From contig NZ_NBOC01000008.1 of NCBI RefSeq assembly GCF_002104455.1, forward strand, positions 1 to 64,000: a stretch of DNA of 64,000 bases, given 5' to 3'. The position numbers and the translations under genes are program-made. The notes beneath the pieces are model-generated. The model saw nothing but the letters and a program-made list of their open reading frames with translations. It ran no database searches and was not told where the DNA came from. This document shows positions 27,397 through 37,336 of this stretch, piece by piece. Origin of the DNA: Colwellia chukchiensis. Lineage in GTDB: Bacteria; Pseudomonadota; Gammaproteobacteria; Enterobacterales; Alteromonadaceae. The first letter of the stretch is position 1. Each line of letters starts with the position of its first letter.

Positions 27397-30300
27397 ATGG
27401 TTAATTTTTTCTCGCTTAATAAAACCCTATTAATGTTGGCATGCCTATGCATCGGCGTTATTGGGCAAGTACGGGCCGAAACATTGGAAAAGGTGAGCAT
27501 TCAACTGAACTGGTATCATCAGTTTCAGTTTGCAGGCTACTATGCGGCAAAAGCACAAGGTTATTATCAGGCGGCAGGGTTTGATGTTGAGTTGCGCGAG
27601 TTTGATGGTCAACACACCAGTGAAGAGCAGGTGATTAATGGACAGGCTGACTACGGCATCAGCAACTCAAGTTTAATCTTGGCCAAAGCACAAGGTAAAC
27701 CTGTGGTGATTGTGGCGCAAATTTTTCAACATGCCGCAACCACAATAGCGACTTTGCGTTCGTCCAATATTACTAGCCCGTTTGAGCTTGCTGGCAAGCG
27801 TATCAGCGCAAGTAATGAGCAACGTCACTTTGCGACGTTAAGCGCTATGTTAATGCAGTCAGGATTAGATAAGCGCGCTTACGTTTGGCAACACAGCTCA
27901 GACTTACACCACGACTTACTGTCAGGACAAGCCGATGCTATTGTTATCTATAACACCAATGAGCCTTTTCAATTTAAACAAGCCGGTGTCGATATTTTTA
28001 CCATCGACCCAAGAGACTATGGTATTGATTTTTATGGTGACGCCTTATTTACCACTGAATCGGAAGTTCGCAGCCAACCACAACGGGTACAGGCACTGCA
28101 ACAAGCCACTATCAAAGGCTGGCAGTACGCACTTAAACACCCTAAAGAAATCATTGATTTATTTATTGAGCAATACAATACACAAGCTAAGTCTCGAGCT
28201 CACTTGTTATACGAAGCAGAGCAAGTGCAGCAAATAATTTTTGCCCAGTTTATTCCGCTAGGCACTATAACCCCCAGTCGAATGGAGAAAATTAGCGAGA
28301 TTTATTACCAACTGGGCATGATGAGCGAGCCGTTCTTACCGGCAAATATTTTACTCGACGACGCCTTAGCGCACTTTGCCAATGGCAGCCGTGCTCACGA
28401 TAGCAGCCAAATCTTGATCATCGCCATGATATTGTTTTCGATGCTATTGATATTAATTATTTTATATTTACCTAAGTTGATCAGCGAACAACGCTTAGTC
28501 GCCTTGATGGCGTCCGGAAAATTTCCAGCAATTGTGCACTCCATTTCTATCATCAATATGGCCATTATTTTCAGTGTTATCTATTTAACTTTGCAAGATA
28601 ATGAAAAAACAACTCAAGCTAACATCAAGAAAAACCTTGAGTTTGTTGTTCAAGCAAGCCAAACAAGGCTAAACAATTGGTTTAATAATCAAAACCACTT
28701 ATTACAGCAATTAAGTAGAGATCCAACCCTCATTCAACTGCTGACACAGTTAACACAACAGCCGGTGCAAATAGCGCCGCTAAGAACATCACAAGCACAG
28801 CAAGCGATTAGACACTATGTACAACAAAGCACGCCATTAGGCCAACAATTTGATATTATTAACAAAGAAAATTTAATTATTGCCGCCAGTGACCATAGCG
28901 CACTTACACAAGTTCATGTAATTGCCCAGCAGCAACCCGAATTACTCAAGGCGGTATTTGCGGGTGAAACACGCATAGTCTCACCAATTAAAACGTCTGA
29001 TAATTCGCAGTTGGCTAATAACAAGCGCGCAATTAGCCAATATCAAATGTTCATTGTTAGCCCTATCATGAATGCCAACCAACAGATCATTGCCGCAATA
29101 GCCTTAAAAGTTGAGCCTGGTGGGGCAATTTCCACTATTTTTCAACAAGGACGTATTGGCGCATCCGGCGAAAGCTATTTAGTCAATGCTGAAGGAGAAA
29201 TGTTGTCAAATAGCCGCTTTGACGCGCAACTTTCTAGCTTGCCTTATTTTCAAGAGTTGAAAAAACAACAACGCTTGCTGACATTAAAAAACCCTGGTAT
29301 TGACCTACTTGCCAATCCCGATGCGGTGATAAACCCCCAACAACTGCCGCTAACGTTAATGGCAGAACATTTAATTAATCATGCCCTGAACAATGAACAA
29401 AACTCGCCCTTAAAGCATAAAATATACAGCAATGTTAACGGATACAACGACTACCGAGGAGTCCGTGTTTTTGGCGCTTGGTTGTGGGATAGTCAATACG
29501 GCATTGGTATTGCCACGGAAATCGACGCTGACGAAGCTATGTCGGGGGTGAGCTCTCTGCGGCGTATGCTACTGGTTATCGTTGTTATCACCTTATTGTT
29601 AACCCTAACCTCCAATATTTTCACGGTCAGAGTTGGGCAACGCTCAACTAAATATATGCGCCGCTCAAAAGCTGAACTTGAAGCCATCGTAGCGCAAAGA
29701 ACGGCAGAATTGCATCAACGTGAACGCGCAATGTGGGAGTTATACGAGCATGCACCAGTTGCCTATGCAACCTTAAACAGCCAAGGACAATTTATTAAAC
29801 ACAACAGTGCTTTTGCAAAAATGTTTAAACGTCCGCGGGCAACATTTGAGTCCTTAAATTGGCGTGACTTTGTTGCGCCAGCACATTATGTTCATGAAAT
29901 ATTTCAACAACAATCGCAGTTATTAGATTGTGAAATACCCGTTCAAATCAGTGATAACCAAACCATAGAAACTATGATGTCGGCATTGCCTGTTTATGAG
30001 CACCAGCAATTAGTCGAAGTACGCCTAACCTTAATTGATGTTACGCAGCGCAACGCAACAAAAGCTCAATTTGAAGCGCTGATGGAATCGGCACCCGACG
30101 CCATTTTAATGTTAGATAAGCACCGTAGCCACAGCTTAGTAAATTCACAAGTGTTAGCCATGTTTGGTTATGAAAAAACCGAACTACTGGGTCAGAAAAT
30201 CGAACGACTGTTACCCGAAGAGCAAAGTTTGCATATTTTTCAGCGTTTGCTCACTGAGCCTTGTGCAGAAAAGCAACGTATAGAACTGTTAGGCAGGCGC

Positions 30301-33018
30301 AAAAATGGTGAAGAGTTTTCTGCTGAAGTTACGGTAAAAGTACTGGATATTCACAACGATAGATTTATCGTTGCCATCATTCGTGACATTACTGAACGTA
30401 AGCAAAATGACGCGGCGTTGGCGGCACAAATTCTTTTTCAACAAGCATTAACCGACACTATTCCTTACCCTATTTTTGTGAAAGATGCTGATACCCGCAT
30501 TATTAACGTCAATAAATCTTACGAGCAGACCTTTAATGTCAACAAAGCCGATCTTATTGGAAAAACCGTGCTTGAGCTTGACTATATTCCGCTAGCCGAT
30601 CGCGAAGCCTTTCAAGCGGAAGATGTTAGCATTATTGCTAATATGGGCATGGTAAAAAAAGAAATAACGCTGACTTATGCCGACGGTTTAGCTCATGACA
30701 CCATGTATTGGGTAAAAAGTTTTGCGAAAGCCGACGGTAGCATTGGCGGCTTACTGGGGACTTTTGTTGATATCAGTGAACAAAAGAAAGCCGAACAAAC
30801 CTTAGCGCATGCAAAACTACTTGCTGAAGATGCGGTTAAAGCAAAGTCAAACTTTTTAGCCAATATGTCGCATGAAATACGCACCCCGATGAATGCCATT
30901 ATTGGCATGTCGGCGTTAGCACTCAAAACTCAGCTCACACCACAACAAGAAAACTATATTGTCAAAGTTAATCGTTCTGCTGAATCATTACTGGGCATAG
31001 TTAACGATATTTTAGACTTTTCGAAAATTGAAGCTAATAAGCTAGAAATTGAAAACATCGCCTTTTCTCTTGATGATATTCTCGACAACTTATCCAATGT
31101 GTTAATTGACCAACTACTCAAAACACAAACCGAGTTAATATTTGATGTTGCCGCAGACGTACCATTGGACTTAATAGGCGACCCTTTGCGCCTGAGCCAA
31201 ATTCTTACCAACCTTGGCTCGAATGCTGCAAAATTTACTGAGCATGGCGAAATAAAAGTACGCATTAGCTGTTTAAGCAAGCAAGATAACCAGGTGAAAT
31301 TACAGTTTTCTGTTTGCGATACTGGCATTGGTATGAGCGCAGATCAGCAAGAAAAGTTATTTCAATCTTTCAGTCAAGCCGATGCGTCGACCACCCGAAA
31401 ATACGGCGGGACTGGTTTAGGCTTAGCAATATGCAAACGGTTAGTTGAATTACTCGGCGGGGAAATTTGGCTCGACAGCGAAGTAAATGTCGGTAGTAAG
31501 TTTCACTTTACGCTTAACTATCAGTGTCAATCACTAGCCCAAGTTCAAGCGAAACAACCCAATTTAGCGCCATTACAAGGGTTAAAGGTGGCATTAGTAG
31601 CGAATAATGAAGATTTCAAGCCGATTTTACAGCGACTACTCCAGTCCTTTGGCTTTAAATTAGTTTGTTATCGTGAGGCAAAACAAGTGTTGAACGACAT
31701 TAAACAAGCAACGCAAGTCTTTGATATTTTGATATGTGATCTACTCAATTGCGCATCGCAACGCGCTTGCACTGATATTCAGTTGCTGCGAGCGGCTGAA
31801 GTTAATTTACCGGTGTTACAAGTATTGGCGAGTCGACAAGACATAGGCGCGAACCAATTTACCAAGGACGACAAACTGTTTTACATTTATAAACCCATCA
31901 CTGCATCCAATTTACTCGACAATATATTACTTGCCTTAGGTAAAACAGATTTACGCAAACGCAGCTACCAAGCGACACCTCGCGCTGAACAAGTGGCGAT
32001 CAATGCCATTCGCGGCGCAAGAATATTACTCGTTGAAGATAACGAGATTAGTCAAGAATTAGCCACTGAATTATTACAGCACCACGGCATTGACGTGGAA
32101 ATTGCCAATAACGGCCAAGAAGCCATAGATCGCCTGCAGCAAAGCTTGCATGCAGACGAGCGTTTTGACTGCGTATTAATGGATTGTCAAATGCCAGTGA
32201 AAGACGGTTACACCGCCACAGAGGAATTAAGAGCAGACCCGAAGTTTAACGATTTACCTATTATTGCCATGACCGCCAATGTCATGGCTGGCGATCGTGA
32301 AAAAGCGCTCAAAGCTGGCATGAATGAGCATATAGGCAAGCCAATAAATACCCAAGAGTTGTTCACTAAACTTGCGCAATGGCTTGATATTAGCACGCTT
32401 AATGCGCAACATAAGCTTAACGAGCCCGATGTCAGTGACCCCCCTACTTTACCTGAGCTTGCAGGTATTGATACCAGTGCAGGGCTAGCAATTGCGCAAC
32501 ATGACGCTGCACTTTACTTACGGCTATTATTAAAGTTTAAAGCCAATTATCAAGATGCTATTAACCCGATAGCAACAGCTTTTAGTCAAGCTAACTTTGC
32601 TCGTGCTGAACAACTGGCCCATACATTAAAAGGGGTTGCGGGCAACATAGGCGCGACACAGCTTTATCAGCTGAGCCAGTCATTAGAAGCCAGTGCACAA
32701 CAGCAAGCGCCTGCCACTGAGCTTATTATACAAGCACAAGAAGAGCTGACGATCATTCAGCAAGGCTTAGCACAGCTGTCAGCACCAGAGCCACAACACA
32801 CACGCTTTAACTTAGCTGAATGTAAAACACTCATGACAAAACTAATGACTGAGGTTGACAACTATGACGTGGCCGCTATCGATACCATAGCAACATTACT
32901 GGCCATGACCCAAGAGCAAAATTACCATCAGCAACTTAAAGATATTATGGCGAAAGTAGCCGTGTACGAATTTGACGATGCCGCGCAGCTCATTAAGGCC
33001 ATTAAACTGCACTCATAG
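27397..33018 (+). CDS. hybrid sensor kinase with NMT1-like sensor, Cache, PAS, REC and HPt domains
   Basis: This 1873-aa phosphorelay kinase has, in order: a signal peptide (1-27); a periplasmic NMT1/THI5-like binding domain (about 30-320, starting [17 protein letters not shown]); two membrane helices (about 339-360 and 379-398); a second extracytoplasmic, Cache-like region; a third helix (about 720-745); three PAS domains (about 770-1130); a HisKA domain with His1159 (SHEIRTPMN); a HATPase with N box near 1268 and G boxes near 1308 and 1337; a degenerate receiver (about 1400-1510); a full receiver with Asp1596 ([11 protein letters not shown]); and an HPt domain with His1742 (HTLKGVAGN). The NMT1 fold in other proteins binds thiamine-pyrimidine-like ligands; the ligand here is unknown. 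The neighbouring HD-GYP regulator is a likely target of the relay. Confidence 0.9.
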   Translation: MVNFFSLNKTLLMLACLCIGVIGQVRAETLEKVSIQLNWYHQFQFAGYYAAKAQGYYQAAGFDVELREFDGQHTSEEQVINGQADYGISNSSLILAKAQGKPVVIVAQIFQHAATTIATLRSSNITSPFELAGKRISASNEQRHFATLSAMLMQSGLDKRAYVWQHSSDLHHDLLSGQADAIVIYNTNEPFQFKQAGVDIFTIDPRDYGIDFYGDALFTTESEVRSQPQRVQALQQATIKGWQYALKHPKEIIDLFIEQYNTQAKSRAHLLYEAEQVQQIIFAQFIPLGTITPSRMEKISEIYYQLGMMSEPFLPANILLDDALAHFANGSRAHDSSQILIIAMILFSMLLILIILYLPKLISEQRLVALMASGKFPAIVHSISIINMAIIFSVIYLTLQDNEKTTQANIKKNLEFVVQASQTRLNNWFNNQNHLLQQLSRDPTLIQLLTQLTQQPVQIAPLRTSQAQQAIRHYVQQSTPLGQQFDIINKENLIIAASDHSALTQVHVIAQQQPELLKAVFAGETRIVSPIKTSDNSQLANNKRAISQYQMFIVSPIMNANQQIIAAIALKVEPGGAISTIFQQGRIGASGESYLVNAEGEMLSNSRFDAQLSSLPYFQELKKQQRLLTLKNPGIDLLANPDAVINPQQLPLTLMAEHLINHALNNEQNSPLKHKIYSNVNGYNDYRGVRVFGAWLWDSQYGIGIATEIDADEAMSGVSSLRRMLLVIVVITLLLTLTSNIFTVRVGQRSTKYMRRSKAELEAIVAQRTAELHQRERAMWELYEHAPVAYATLNSQGQFIKHNSAFAKMFKRPRATFESLNWRDFVAPAHYVHEIFQQQSQLLDCEIPVQISDNQTIETMMSALPVYEHQQLVEVRLTLIDVTQRNATKAQFEALMESAPDAILMLDKHRSHSLVNSQVLAMFGYEKTELLGQKIERLLPEEQSLHIFQRLLTEPCAEKQRIELLGRRKNGEEFSAEVTVKVLDIHNDRFIVAIIRDITERKQNDAALAAQILFQQALTDTIPYPIFVKDADTRIINVNKSYEQTFNVNKADLIGKTVLELDYIPLADREAFQAEDVSIIANMGMVKKEITLTYADGLAHDTMYWVKSFAKADGSIGGLLGTFVDISEQKKAEQTLAHAKLLAEDAVKAKSNFLANMSHEIRTPMNAIIGMSALALKTQLTPQQENYIVKVNRSAESLLGIVNDILDFSKIEANKLEIENIAFSLDDILDNLSNVLIDQLLKTQTELIFDVAADVPLDLIGDPLRLSQILTNLGSNAAKFTEHGEIKVRISCLSKQDNQVKLQFSVCDTGIGMSADQQEKLFQSFSQADASTTRKYGGTGLGLAICKRLVELLGGEIWLDSEVNVGSKFHFTLNYQCQSLAQVQAKQPNLAPLQGLKVALVANNEDFKPILQRLLQSFGFKLVCYREAKQVLNDIKQATQVFDILICDLLNCASQRACTDIQLLRAAEVNLPVLQVLASRQDIGANQFTKDDKLFYIYKPITASNLLDNILLALGKTDLRKRSYQATPRAEQVAINAIRGARILLVEDNEISQELATELLQHHGIDVEIANNGQEAIDRLQQSLHADERFDCVLMDCQMPVKDGYTATEELRADPKFNDLPIIAMTANVMAGDREKALKAGMNEHIGKPINTQELFTKLAQWLDISTLNAQHKLNEPDVSDPPTLPELAGIDTSAGLAIAQHDAALYLRLLLKFKANYQDAINPIATAFSQANFARAEQLAHTLKGVAGNIGATQLYQLSQSLEASAQQQAPATELIIQAQEELTIIQQGLAQLSAPEPQHTRFNLAECKTLMTKLMTEVDNYDVAAIDTIATLLAMTQEQNYHQQLKDIMAKVAVYEFDDAAQLIKAIKLHS

Positions 33019-33146
33019 ATAAATAACAAAATTAACTTTAAGCCATTGATTTTTAAGTGCTGTCACATTATTGTCAGGTAAAAGTCGTGGATTAATTATC
33101 GCGACGGCTCAATAATTCTAAGCAAGCAGCAACAAGGGAGAAGTTA

Positions 33147-33614
33147 ATGACTGTTCGAAAATTAAGGCTCAAACGTGCATGGTCTCAAGAGCAATTAGCT
33201 CAATTTAGTGGCTTAAATGTACGCACTATCCAACGTATCGAGCGTGGTCAAAAAGCGGGCTTAGAATCACTAAAAGCACTTGCGGCTGTTTTTGACATTG
33301 AACTTGAACAATTACAACAGGAGCATACAGTGGATAACAGCAAGCCGTATCAAGAACAAGAAAATCGTGTCATTGAACATGTTCAAGACATAAAAGGTTT
33401 TTACAGCCACTTGATTAATTATTTAGTGATCGTACTCGGGCTATTTTTGCTTAATTTTATTACTAGCCCAGAATATTATTGGGCATGGTGGGCAGCGCTA
33501 GGCTGGGGTATTGGCGTGATATCGCACGGCTTGAGCGTTTTTGAAGTCTATAGTTTTTTTGGCGCAGATTGGGAAAAAAAGCAAATTGAAAAGCGCTTAG
33601 GTCGCAAGCTATAG
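33147..33614 (+). CDS. XRE-type HTH protein with C-terminal 2TM domain
   Basis: This 155-aa protein has a Cro/CI-type helix-turn-helix at residues 1-55 (LRLKRAWSQEQLAQFSGLNVRTIQRIERGQ), a short linker, then a region of two membrane helices (about 88-107 and 113-132) of the 2TM family that ends in a basic tail (KKQIEKRLGRKL). It is likely a membrane-tethered transcription factor, but the signal and target are unknown. The start has a GGGAGAAG ribosome-binding site. Nothing about the flanking genes indicates its target. Confidence 0.8.
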   Translation: MTVRKLRLKRAWSQEQLAQFSGLNVRTIQRIERGQKAGLESLKALAAVFDIELEQLQQEHTVDNSKPYQEQENRVIEHVQDIKGFYSHLINYLVIVLGLFLLNFITSPEYYWAWWAALGWGIGVISHGLSVFEVYSFFGADWEKKQIEKRLGRKL

Positions 33615-33774
33615 CAAAGCGTCAATGGCAAGCTTACAGCACAGGATTAATCGCTGCCATATCAGCAGCGATTGTGAGCAACATTTAGGGCAACGCATGG
33701 CCTTTAATCGCCAAACATAAGCCCTTTACCCGCAAATTAGCATAAGCTAGGCTAGTTGCTAGTGTGAGTCGGTA

Positions 33775-35445
33775 TTAAAAGTCTGCTGGCACTTGAAACG
33801 CAAGCGCCTGATCGCTGACGGGATGGCGCAACGCCAAGTACTCAGCATGTAGATGTAAGCGCTGCGCTTTTTCACCATAATGATCATCACCGACAATTGG
33901 ACTATTTAAGCCCAGCTTATGCGCACAATGCACCCTCAATTGATGTGTCCGCCCAGTCTTAGGAAATAAATGCAGCCGTGTACTGTTGTTTTCCCGCGCA
34001 ATGACCTGCCACTCGGTCAGCGCCTGTTTACCTTCTTGGTAGCACACGAGCTGTCGAGGCTTATCATCAAAGTCCATGCGCATGGGTAAATCAATTGTGC
34101 CACTATCTTTGACAAGCTTCCCCTTCACCAACGCCACATAGCGTTTTTGCACGGTACGCTCAATAAATTGTTTTTGCAGTGCTTTATGCGCACGTTTATG
34201 TAACGCAATCACTAATAGGCCCGAGGTCGACATATCCAAACGATGCACTATCAGTGGCCCTGTTGCCTGTGGGAATTGTTGCTTAATGCGTAAGTATACC
34301 GAGTCGGTGATATGTTTTCCTGGCACAGACAGAAACTCAGCCGGCTTATTTACCACCAACATATCGTCATCTTGATACACAATCGCAAGTGTTTTACCTT
34401 GTGCGGGGTTAGTAAGCAGTGGATTATCATCAACCGCTAAGCCCTTGAGCATGTGGGTTAAAATCGGCTGACATTTGCTATAGCAAGCAGGGTAATAGTT
34501 TTTATGGTGCCTGATGGCGGACTTAGGCGCTGCTCCCCACCAAAATTCTGCCATCGCAATCGGCGTTAAGTTGTGCTGAAAAGCATATTGTAATAATTTA
34601 GGTGCTGCGCAGTCACCGGCACCCGCTGGTGGCGTGTGAAGTGCAAAGTCGGAAAAAATAGTATTTAGATCTTTGCTTTCCCCGTGTGCATTCAGAAACT
34701 GATATTGCGCAAACAGCTTTTTTTGCAACTTATTTGAGCGGGTTTTCCGTTGCTTTTTTAAACGTTCAATAGCGCTATTTAGCGTCGAAAGTCTAGCCGT
34801 TAAAGTTGCAATTTCGGCTTGCCAATATTGTTTTAGTTGTTGTAGTTGTTTTTTCTCAGCAATGCTTTGCCCCGCAAGTTGCTGTTGTAACTGCTGATAA
34901 GCATTTTCACTAAGCTGTTTAAGTCCTTCGTTTCGCTGTTGCTTTCTCCGCTTGCGACTCGCCACCATCTTACTTTGCTGTGTCGCTAATTGTTGTTGAA
35001 AACCTTCGTTCGCTTTCTGTAGTTGTCTGGTGATGACTTTTAACTCGCTACTCGCTTCTAAAGCAGCGATTTCACCGTTAATATTATTAATAATGTCGCT
35101 TTCTTTCGCCATTGCAGGGTCTTGTGCTAGGCTCGTCGCCACCGTCGGCACAAACGCAATACTAAGATCGTTACCGTCAAGTTGTCCCGAGTATGCGGCG
35201 AGATACCCCACTTGCTGCTGGTAATTTTTCACCACCAAGACCCCGAACATTTTGCCACTACGGTGATCATTAGCGGGTATATCAAACGGCCTCAGTGGCA
35301 GAGTTTCAAGCTGCTGTTGTAATTGTGTCGCTGCCGCAATCGCTAATGGATGTGGCTGATAATAAAAAGGAAAAGTGAACTTTTCTGGCAACGTTGTTAG
35401 CGCAACAGACGTGGAAATTTTGGTAAAACACTCAAGGTTTGACAT
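33775..35445 (-). CDS. RluA-family RNA pseudouridine synthase with N-terminal coiled-coil extension
   Basis: This 556-aa protein ends with a RluA-type pseudouridine synthase domain (about 345-555): VYQDDDMLVVNKPAEFLSVPG, the catalytic Asp in IVHRLDMSTSGL, and the GRTHQLRVHCAHKLG segment. RluA itself is about 220 aa. The extra first 340 residues include a long Gln/Lys-rich coiled coil (about 140-250) and a mixed domain before it. It isomerises uridine to pseudouridine in rRNA or tRNA; the exact target is not readable. It is alone on its strand and has no clear ribosome-binding site, so the start is moderately sure. Confidence 0.82.
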   Translation of the reverse strand: MSNLECFTKISTSVALTTLPEKFTFPFYYQPHPLAIAAATQLQQQLETLPLRPFDIPANDHRSGKMFGVLVVKNYQQQVGYLAAYSGQLDGNDLSIAFVPTVATSLAQDPAMAKESDIINNINGEIAALEASSELKVITRQLQKANEGFQQQLATQQSKMVASRKRRKQQRNEGLKQLSENAYQQLQQQLAGQSIAEKKQLQQLKQYWQAEIATLTARLSTLNSAIERLKKQRKTRSNKLQKKLFAQYQFLNAHGESKDLNTIFSDFALHTPPAGAGDCAAPKLLQYAFQHNLTPIAMAEFWWGAAPKSAIRHHKNYYPACYSKCQPILTHMLKGLAVDDNPLLTNPAQGKTLAIVYQDDDMLVVNKPAEFLSVPGKHITDSVYLRIKQQFPQATGPLIVHRLDMSTSGLLVIALHKRAHKALQKQFIERTVQKRYVALVKGKLVKDSGTIDLPMRMDFDDKPRQLVCYQEGKQALTEWQVIARENNSTRLHLFPKTGRTHQLRVHCAHKLGLNSPIVGDDHYGEKAQRLHLHAEYLALRHPVSDQALAFQVPADF

Positions 35446-35615
35446 GGCAATAGGGTGATGAAATTTTCAACAAGGGTATAATGTCAGATAATAACATATT
35501 AGCTCTTATCTCACTAAACTTGCCAAGCCAGAAAGCCAGTTATTTTCTCGCCTATGCTCGCTAACTCGACAGCGGCGCTAAACAGACCGCACTTGTACTT
35601 GCTTGACGCTAACCG

Positions 35616-36724
35616 TTAAAAACCGACATTAAGCAGCGCCAGTGCCATATCACCATCGGCCTGCATATGATGATAAATAAAGTCAAAGACGATATCGTTA
35701 CCAAAGTCATAATGTAGCGTTAAGTCTAATTCATCCGCACCTTTATCAAAGGCTACATTGAGCAAGCTTATGGTTAGGTTATCAATTCCGGTATAAGCAA
35801 CGCCAACGGCTAAAGCGCTTTGATCTTTGACATCGCCAATGGTGTGATCCGCCGCACTGGTAAAGAAGGGCCCGCCACCAAAACCATCAATTATAGTGCC
35901 CCAAACCTGATTATACGCCGCACTAAAGCTAAAGTTATCTAGGCTATAGCTGGCGCTAACACCAAAGACATCGCCGTCTGGGCCCCTTTTATCAAAACGA
36001 TTATCGACTTGCTTACCATACTGGACAGCCCATGTAAGTTGCGCTATTTCAACGCTAGCTTCTAGATAGGCTAAATTAGCTAAGTTATCCGCATGGTAAA
36101 ACCAGCTTTGCAAGCTGAGGTGTTCTACACCGTGATATACCACGCCTAAGATATTGACCCCCTTGCTACCAGCAATATCAGTAAAAGTTTCTGGCTCTGG
36201 CGCACTTATGCCAGACCATTTATCTAAATGCGCTAAATAAATCGTGCTATCACTGATACTAGTATTCGTGACTAAGATACCTGAAAAGGTATTAGGTACC
36301 ATGCGAACATCATCCATATCAAGGTGTGGTGAATCAAAGCCAAAGCGCCCCACTTTAAACTCGGTATTCGCAATATTAGCTTGCATATAGGCTTGCCCAA
36401 CTATGGTATAGCTAGTGCCATCTGCACCAAAGAAAGCGCTATGATCATCGCTAAATAATTTCTGGCTACTATAAAGCGTTCCCGCCGCGCTAAAGCCCTG
36501 CCAACTTGCGCTGTGATATGTTAAGGCGCCGCCAACAGCAAAGCTTTCATGACGCTGACCACTGTCCGGTGTACTTGCAAGGTAGCCGAGGCGAAAGTTT
36601 CCTGATACCTCACTCATTCCGGCTTCACCTACTGGCTTAGCCGCCGCAATGGAAAAAACATTCAAAAAAACCAAGGACTTATAACAAGTATTGCAAGGCG
36701 TAATGGCTCGGTAAAAGCTTTCAT
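35616..36724 (-). CDS. OprD-like outer-membrane porin, signal peptide in another frame
   Basis: The body (36620 to 35616) reads as a beta-barrel porin: SGNFRLGYLAS, GGALTYHSASWQGFSAAGTLYSS, VGRFGFDSPHLDMDDVRMVPNTFSGI and a C-terminal Phe after LLNVG, a classic outer-membrane end. It resembles the OprD/MOMP type. In its own frame the only start is a TTG at 36737 giving a poor leader. A better signal peptide (MKAFTEPLRLAILVISPW) starts at the ATG at 36724 in another frame and ends at a TGA at 36662-36664. The two frames meet at a run of seven T on the coding strand (36664-36670), and one more T would join them into MKAF...FFLNVFSIAAA. It is therefore frameshifted, slippage-controlled or mis-sequenced. 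Substrate unknown. Confidence 0.6.
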
Positions 36725-36942
36725 GTATTTGCTGCAAAATTTAATAGCTGTGACGAAAATATAAAGATTAACGGCTATAGAAGCAATGTAAAATATCTGT
36801 TATCTGCGAAAGCGCGCTGAGCTTGACGCAAGACGATAAACAGTGATCCGTTAACAAGGTTAACTTTAGGGACAACGACCAGCATTTTAGCCTCGAATTA
36901 CTCAATACCTGTATTACCAGCTAGGCACTGGTTATTCGCTCG

Positions 36943-37300
36943 CTATTCGACAATTAAGCTGCCGAGAGACCTTTTCATCGGGCAATGAAAAGTATACTCT
37001 CCGGCTAACATTGCCGGCAATTCACCAAACTTATCGCGCGCCATCGGCAAGTCTTCACTAATTTCAAAATCGGGAAATAACACAGTTGCAGCACAAGGAC
37101 TAGCATCTTTGCAAGGAAATTTCAGCCTAGTTTGCTTGCCTGAAGCAACTCTTATCCGTGACGGTTGATAGCTACCACCCTTAACCACAACAGTGGTATT
37201 TGCAACGTTAGCCTTGGTCATCTTTGGTCGATTTGTATAACCAAAACCACCAAATAATCAACCCGATAGCCAGTATTCCAACCATATTAACCCATATCAT
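36943..37300 (-). CDS. small membrane-anchored cupredoxin, split by a frameshift
   Basis: The body (37221 to 36943, 92 aa) is a cupredoxin-like domain with a likely copper site: GGSYQPSRIRV, KDASPCAATVLFPDF and the C-terminal YTFHCPMKRSLGSLIVE with adjacent Cys/His/Met ligands. It lacks any export signal. Directly upstream in another frame is a 30-codon piece (37300-37208, MIWVNMVGILAIGLIIWWFW) that is a membrane anchor with a strong GGGGAG ribosome-binding site. The anchor frame runs 14 bases into the body. In similar proteins the WWFWLYK anchor and the cupredoxin are one chain, so removing one base would restore it. It sits 36 bases downstream of copA and probably accepts or holds copper at the membrane. 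Confidence 0.65.
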
Positions 37301-37336
37301 TTAGTTACTCCCCTTAATATAGCTTTGCCATGGACT

